Assembly: GCA_021778315.1 (NCBI GenBank) | Contig: JAJYCQ010000024.1 | Location: forward strand, 1-25,954 | DNA: 25,954 nucleotides | From: Acidobacteriota bacterium | Lineage (GTDB): Bacteria > Acidobacteriota > Terriglobia > Terriglobales > Acidobacteriaceae | Direction of reading: 5' to 3' | In this document: positions 22,210-25,954 of the stretch, one piece after another | Numbering within the stretch: the first letter of the stretch is position 1 | How the letters are laid out: every line of letters begins with the position of its first letter | Made by a program: the position numbers and the translations under genes | The notes under the pieces: generated by a model | What the model was told of the DNA's origin: nothing | Seen by the model: the letters and a program-made list of their open reading frames with translations, nothing else | Databases searched by the model: none

Positions 22210-22887
22210 ATGAACGTATTGCAGGATCACGAACGATTAATGCAAGTGCGGATTTCACGCGCCGTCGTCCTTCAACTTTTAATTGTGATCCTACTTTTCT
22301 GCGTGGCTCCTTTTCGACCAACGACTACCACTCATATCTTTTTCAACTACGGTTTGGCGCTGGGTTTTTTCCTAATTACATATTCACTGGTGATCGTCGC
22401 AGACAGCCCAGCTCAGCGGGGCGGCTACTTTGCGCTTCGCTTTCTTGGGTTTCCCAGAACGCGCAGGCTCGTATTCCTGGCCTTCGCTGGCTATACAACT
22501 ATGGGGCCGCTCGTCGTGTCCAGTTGGTTATTCTCTGTTGGTTCGGGCGGTTCGCGGCCGGTTGAGATGCAGTCCGCCGATGCTTGCCTTCTGATGGCAT
22601 GTATTCAATCGTGGCTATGTGCTTTGATGATGCGGAGCAGATATCGTAGTTCCGCTTCGCGCAGCAATGCTGCTCTCCGTATGTTCCGGGTGTTGGCAAC
22701 GTGTGTTCTTGGCGCGCTTGCCGCGCTGTATGTCACTCGAGAATATTCGCTATACCCATTCGCATTGTCCGCGCTGTCGGTCTTGGGCGTCGCAACGCAG
22801 ATGCGCTACCTATCTAAGGCTGAATTTATAGAGTCTACTGATTTGACAAAGGAGCCACCGATCGGAATCCTCAGCACTCACCGATGA
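22210..22887 (+). CDS. Multi-pass membrane protein, function unknown, compositionally atypical
   Basis: I do not recognise this 225-residue protein. Hydrophobic runs suggest about six membrane segments (for example VVLQLLIVILLFCVAPF, IFFNYGLALGFFLITYSLVIVA, LVFLAFAGYTTMGPLVVSSWLF, ACLLMACIQSWLCALMM, VLATCVLGALAALYV and YPFALSALSVLG). The ATG at 22210 has GAGGAA about 7 bases upstream. A frame opening at 22117 is unlikely, because it runs over the ruvA start. The DNA is visibly more AT-rich and third positions are less GC-biased than in neighbours, which suggests foreign or poorly adapted origin. Its end overlaps the convergent acyltransferase end by 10 bp. Confidence 0.65.
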   Translation: MNVLQDHERLMQVRISRAVVLQLLIVILLFCVAPFRPTTTTHIFFNYGLALGFFLITYSLVIVADSPAQRGGYFALRFLGFPRTRRLVFLAFAGYTTMGPLVVSSWLFSVGSGGSRPVEMQSADACLLMACIQSWLCALMMRSRYRSSASRSNAALRMFRVLATCVLGALAALYVTREYSLYPFALSALSVLGVATQMRYLSKAEFIESTDLTKEPPIGILSTHR

Positions 22888-23675
22888 TTTTCGATGTAGG
22901 TCTCGTGGATCACCGCACGCAGCCGCTCGGTAAGCGCCTCGGCGTCGCGTGTCACCATGCCCACCGTCGAAATCGGCTCTCCGACAATCAACTTCAGCGG
23001 CCTCGGCTTCAACGCATACACGTGGATCGGCAGCAGCTCATACGTGCCCACCAGCGTCAGAGGAACCACTGGCACCTGCGCCTTAATCGCCATCCACGCA
23101 GCTCCAGCCGCCATCTCCTGGAGCTCGCCGTTGAACGCCCGCCCACCCTCCGGAAAGATCACCATCGGCATCCCCGCCTGCAGCGTCTTCGCTCCACGCG
23201 CCAGGCTCACTACCCCCGCGCGCGACGAACTCTGGTCAATCGGCACCTGCCCCGACCGCTCCAGATACCACCCGATAAACGGCACCTTCCATAGCGGAGC
23301 CTTCGCCAGAATCCGAAACTGAAACGGCAGCTTTGCATACAGCACCGGAGTGTCGTAGTAGCTCAGATGATTGCTCGCATACACGGCCGCCTGGCCCACC
23401 GGTAGCCTCTCCGCATGCTCCAGCGTCACCGGCGACAGCGCTACCCGCAGCAGCACGCGTGCCCAGATCCGCGCCAGCGCATGCTGCTGCCGGCCATTCT
23501 CATCCCACACCCCGCAAGCCAGCGAGATCGTCCCAAAGAACACCGTCGCCAACCCCACCAGCGGCAAAAAGAAGACGTAATTCACCCAGCGCATTGCAGT
23601 CGACACTGCCGGCCTCGGCGCTTCCGGCGGCGCCATCGTCTCTTCCGTCTTCAGGGTCTCGTTCGTTGCCGACAT
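22878..23675 (-). CDS. plsC: 1-acyl-sn-glycerol-3-phosphate acyltransferase family (PlsC domain)
   Basis: PlsC-type enzymes acylate lysophosphatidic acid to phosphatidic acid at the inner membrane. The 265-residue protein has a membrane segment near 29-53 (YVFFLPLVGLATVFFGTISLACG). It has the HX4D motif NHLSYYD, the substrate motif FPEGGRAFNG, a block around GQVPIDQ, and the motif IV stretch VPVVPLTLVG. The ATG at 23675 has GGGGAG immediately before it, so spacing is tight. An ATG 13 residues in (MAPPEAPRP) has GGAAGAG upstream and is also possible. It follows folC by 10 bp and likely shares its operon. Exact acyl-acceptor is not established. Confidence 0.88.
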   Translation of the reverse strand: MSATNETLKTEETMAPPEAPRPAVSTAMRWVNYVFFLPLVGLATVFFGTISLACGVWDENGRQQHALARIWARVLLRVALSPVTLEHAERLPVGQAAVYASNHLSYYDTPVLYAKLPFQFRILAKAPLWKVPFIGWYLERSGQVPIDQSSSRAGVVSLARGAKTLQAGMPMVIFPEGGRAFNGELQEMAAGAAWMAIKAQVPVVPLTLVGTYELLPIHVYALKPRPLKLIVGEPISTVGMVTRDAEALTERLRAVIHETYIENHR

Positions 23676-23685
23676 CTCCCCTATG

Positions 23686-25116
23686 CTATCGCGCTTCCCC
23701 CAACGCCAGCTCCCTCAACTCACCCACCAGGTACACCGACCCCGTCGCTACGATCACCCCATCCCTCGGAGTCACCGCCTCCGCCTGCGCCAATGCCCCC
23801 GCCAGATGCGGAGCCGCATGCGCCGGAACATCCAGCCGATGCGCCGCAGCCAGCAACTCCTCCACCGTCGCCGCCCGAGGATTCTGTATCGGAGCAAGAA
23901 TCACATGGTCCCGCACCCGCGCTGGATCACCTGACGTCGAATCGAACAGCGGCAGCAACACCTGCGCCATCTCGTCGATCTGCTTATCCGCCATGCAACT
24001 GAAGATCAGCGTCCGCGGCATCTCCTCCGGAAGCTGCGCCAGCGCCGCCCGCAGCGTCCACGCTCCCGCCGGATTATGCGCCACATCCAACAGCAGCGGA
24101 GCATGCCCGCCCCGCGACGCAATCCATTCCAGCCGCCCCGGCCACACGGTAGCCTTCACACCCTGCTCTATCGCCGCATTACCAATTCCAAAACCATGGT
24201 TCGTCCGCAACTCAATCGCCGTAGCAATCGCCAGCGCCACATTCCTCTGCTGATGCTGCCCCGCCAGCGGCGAATCCACCAACAGCACCTCCCCGCCAAT
24301 ACTCAACTCATACCGATTCCGAGCCAGCGGCGACCCCGGCCCTAATCCCTGCTCCCTAATCCCTAACCCCTGCTCTTGCCTCTCCCCCGGCAAACACCGC
24401 GCCGCATCCACTCCCCGCACACCTAGCCGCACCGCCACCTCGCCAATCGCGGCATTCGCCTCCGGGTGCTGCGACAGCGTCACCAGCACGCCATCCTGCC
24501 GCAGAATCCCAGCCTTCTCTCCCGCAATCTCGCGCAGCGTATGCCCCAGAAACTCCGTGTGATCGATCCCGATATCCGTAATCACGCTCACCAGAGGCTC
24601 CACCGAATTGGTCGCATCCAGCCGCCCGCCCAACCCTACTTCAAGCACAGCCAGCTCCACACCCTGCTCCGCAAACCAGGTAAATCCAATCGCTGTCACC
24701 AGCTCAAAGTAGCTCGGATAATGCGGCAGCTCCCCACCCTCAACCAGCCGCTTCGCCGCCTCATCCACCATCCCCAGCACCCGCCCAAAATCCTCATCGG
24801 GAATCTCTTCGAGCCCGTGCAACCCAGAAACCCGCACCCGCTCATTCACCCTCACCAGATGCGGAGACGTATACAGCCCCGTCTTCAGCCCCGCCGCCTG
24901 CCCAATCGCAGCCAGCGTCGCCGCCGTCGATCCCTTGCCATTCGTGCCCGCAATCAGCACCGGCGAAAACTTCTTCTGCGGCTCGCCCAGCGCCGCCAGC
25001 AGCGCCCGAATATGCTCCAGCGAAAACTTCCGCGGCACACTCCCACTACCCGCGCGACCCACGCGCAACTCCGGCCCCAAAGCCGCCAAACGATCCAATG
25101 CCTCTTCGTACGTCAT
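23686..25116 (-). CDS. folC: Bifunctional folylpolyglutamate/dihydrofolate synthase FolC
   Basis: FolC ligates glutamate to dihydropteroate and folates using ATP. The 476-residue protein has the P-loop GTNGKGSTAATLAAIGQ, then TGLYTSPHLVRVNERVRV (cited in parts), the GLGGRLDATN segment, DIGIDHTEFLG with the metal-binding histidine, and LDVAHNPAG in the C-terminal domain. The ATG at 25116 has AGAGGATG upstream. A longer frame to 25161 adds 15 residues without homology. Near residue 250-270 a short insert (RQEQGLGIREQGLGPG) is encoded by a TTAGGG-like microrepeat. It starts 8 bp after the methyltransferase stop and is followed by plsC after 10 bp, so the three appear cotranscribed. Confidence 0.94.
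   Translation of the reverse strand: MTYEEALDRLAALGPELRVGRAGSGSVPRKFSLEHIRALLAALGEPQKKFSPVLIAGTNGKGSTAATLAAIGQAAGLKTGLYTSPHLVRVNERVRVSGLHGLEEIPDEDFGRVLGMVDEAAKRLVEGGELPHYPSYFELVTAIGFTWFAEQGVELAVLEVGLGGRLDATNSVEPLVSVITDIGIDHTEFLGHTLREIAGEKAGILRQDGVLVTLSQHPEANAAIGEVAVRLGVRGVDAARCLPGERQEQGLGIREQGLGPGSPLARNRYELSIGGEVLLVDSPLAGQHQQRNVALAIATAIELRTNHGFGIGNAAIEQGVKATVWPGRLEWIASRGGHAPLLLDVAHNPAGAWTLRAALAQLPEEMPRTLIFSCMADKQIDEMAQVLLPLFDSTSGDPARVRDHVILAPIQNPRAATVEELLAAAHRLDVPAHAAPHLAGALAQAEAVTPRDGVIVATGSVYLVGELRELALGEAR
24340..24374. repeat. TTAGGG-like microrepeat inside folC
   Basis: The plus strand reads CCCTAATCCCTGCT at 24340-24353, then CCCTAATCCCTAACCCCTGCT at 24354-24374, a tandem of the same unit with one extra CCCTAA block. 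On the folC sense strand these are GGGATTAGGG units. The length keeps folC in frame. Confidence 0.7.
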
Positions 25117-25124
25117 CACATCCT

Positions 25125-25954
25125 CTAGTCTCGCACCGCGCCCACACTCGCGGCCACGCATACACGTCCCGCCTTACCCCGCAGAACTAAACCGTCTGTT
25201 CGTCCCGCAAAATACCGGCCCGTGATCGTCTCGCCATCCACATCCTCGACGACTCGCATCCCCAGCCCATCCAACTCCTGCTCCAACCGCTCCGGCGTAA
25301 AGAACAGCTGAAACGGCTCACCCGCCTGCGCGACCCTCGCCCGCAGAGAGTCCTGCATCAGTTGCTCTCGTTCCGCGAGCACCTCTCGAGGCTGCGCATA
25401 GTCAAACACCACCTCGCTGTCCGCCTTGAACCTACCCAACACCCGCAGCGTCGCCCGAAACGCCTCCGCTGTAAGATACGGCACCACACCCAGCCAGGCT
25501 GTAACCGTCGCCACGCCCTCATCAAACCCCGCCTCGCGCAGTGTCTCTCGCAACGAATCCTTCTCGAAGTCCACCGCCACAAACTTCGCCGTATCTGGCG
25601 GCACAATCCCCGCCTCCGCCAGCATCGTCATCTTCCACGCCTGTGTCGCCGGATGATCCACCTCAAACACCCTCACATCCTCATACGTATTCCTGCACGA
25701 AAACGTATCCAGCCCTGCTCCCAGCACCACATACTGCCGCACGCCCAACTCCCGCACTCCGGCCGCCAGCGTATCCTCCGCCAGCCGCGCTCGCCCCACC
25801 ATCCACGCTCGCATCGCCGCAGAATATGGCTGCCGTGACGCCTTCGGCGTCCGCTTCAACTCCTCCTGAAACTCTTTCCCCAATATCCGCACCGCCAGCG
25901 GATCATCAAACACCAGCGGCTTCACATCATGAATCTGGTGCGCCGCCCTCCGCA
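25125..25954 (-). CDS. SAM-dependent methyltransferase (TIGR00027 / LCMT-like), N-terminus off the window
   Basis: The reading frame runs to the right edge without a start. Bases 25926-25954 still read RRAAHQIHD before KPLVFDDPLA, which is the normal N-terminal block of this family, so the GTG at 25925 is not the start. The 266 downstream residues contain YVVLGAGLDTFSCR (SAM motif), VFEVDHPATQ, FVAVDFEKD and VTAWLGVVPYLT, all typical of TIGR00027/PF04072 proteins with leucine-carboxyl-methyltransferase fold. Bacterial members often act on polyketide or small-molecule substrates, and some are of unknown function. The 8-bp gap to folC suggests cotranscription. Confidence 0.9.
   Translation of the reverse strand, partial: RRAAHQIHDVKPLVFDDPLAVRILGKEFQEELKRTPKASRQPYSAAMRAWMVGRARLAEDTLAAGVRELGVRQYVVLGAGLDTFSCRNTYEDVRVFEVDHPATQAWKMTMLAEAGIVPPDTAKFVAVDFEKDSLRETLREAGFDEGVATVTAWLGVVPYLTAEAFRATLRVLGRFKADSEVVFDYAQPREVLAEREQLMQDSLRARVAQAGEPFQLFFTPERLEQELDGLGMRVVEDVDGETITGRYFAGRTDGLVLRGKAGRVCVAASVGAVRD

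Noticed and set aside
25923..25925. GTG at 25925 as the start of the methyltransferase
   Set aside because: The upstream bases continue the family N-terminal block (AAHQIHD), so the gene simply runs past the edge.
1..25954. CRISPR array, tRNA or rRNA genes, insertion sequence
   Set aside because: No regularly spaced repeats, no cloverleaf with a GTTCRA arm, and no transposase or terminal inverted repeats were found by eye in the gaps.

Overview
The window is a GC-rich, densely coded piece of bacterial chromosome. The gene complement suggests an acidobacterium of the Terriglobia/Acidobacteriaceae type (inference from gene style, not from a marker gene). The pointers are secreted YVTN, CRTAC1 and PD40 propeller proteins, a MocR regulator, a large secreted M28 peptidase, and a chromosomal rsmG-parA-parB block. 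I see no tRNA, rRNA, CRISPR array or insertion sequence.

Region 1 (1-7292, minus strand) is one tightly coupled transcription unit, read from 7292 leftwards. It holds a PD40-propeller protein with one CxxCH heme motif, a CRTAC1/FG-GAP protein with an ASPIC/UnbV domain, a YVTN propeller fused to a diheme MauG/cytochrome-c-peroxidase-like domain, and a Reg_prop propeller protein. A RidA-fold protein follows, and then a type I-beta DAHP synthase that runs off the left edge. Several junctions overlap by only 4 bp or less than 10 bp. The unit combines four exported or membrane-anchored propeller proteins, three c-type heme sites and the entry enzyme of aromatic biosynthesis. It is the best candidate here for an undescribed system.

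Region 2 (7547-9563, minus) has a small exported helix-hairpin-helix (ComEA-like) protein and a MocR/PdxR-type GntR-aminotransferase regulator. The regulator has a pair of direct-repeat operator-like boxes upstream.

Region 3 (9748-16671, plus) has a TPR lipoprotein-like or secreted protein and then a striking 28-bp perfect palindrome. After that come a class I glutamine-amidotransferase-like hydrolase (PuuD family), rsmG, parA, parB, an exported amidohydrolase and an ICMT-family membrane methyltransferase. Three parS-like 16-mers lie at 11435, 12289 and 12546. One of them is inside the hydrolase coding sequence. This is a chromosome-partition locus and implies the replication origin is near. 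A strong bidirectional terminator at 16695-16737 closes the block.

Region 4 (16764-20392, minus) has an HU protein, a DUF2461 protein, an exported M28 peptidase and a small two-helix membrane protein.

Region 5 (20406-25954) has an uncharacterised plus-strand gene that starts 13 bp from the divergent small membrane gene and a short repeat-like intergenic element. It continues with ruvA (minus), a compositionally odd, more AT-rich membrane protein (plus), and a minus-strand run of PlsC-type acyltransferase, folC and a TIGR00027-type methyltransferase cut by the right edge. The folC gene carries an in-frame insert of TTAGGG-like microrepeats.

The window links housekeeping (partition, ribosomal methylation, recombination, folate, phospholipid) with accessory envelope functions. 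Calls rest on motif recognition by eye. No database search was possible.
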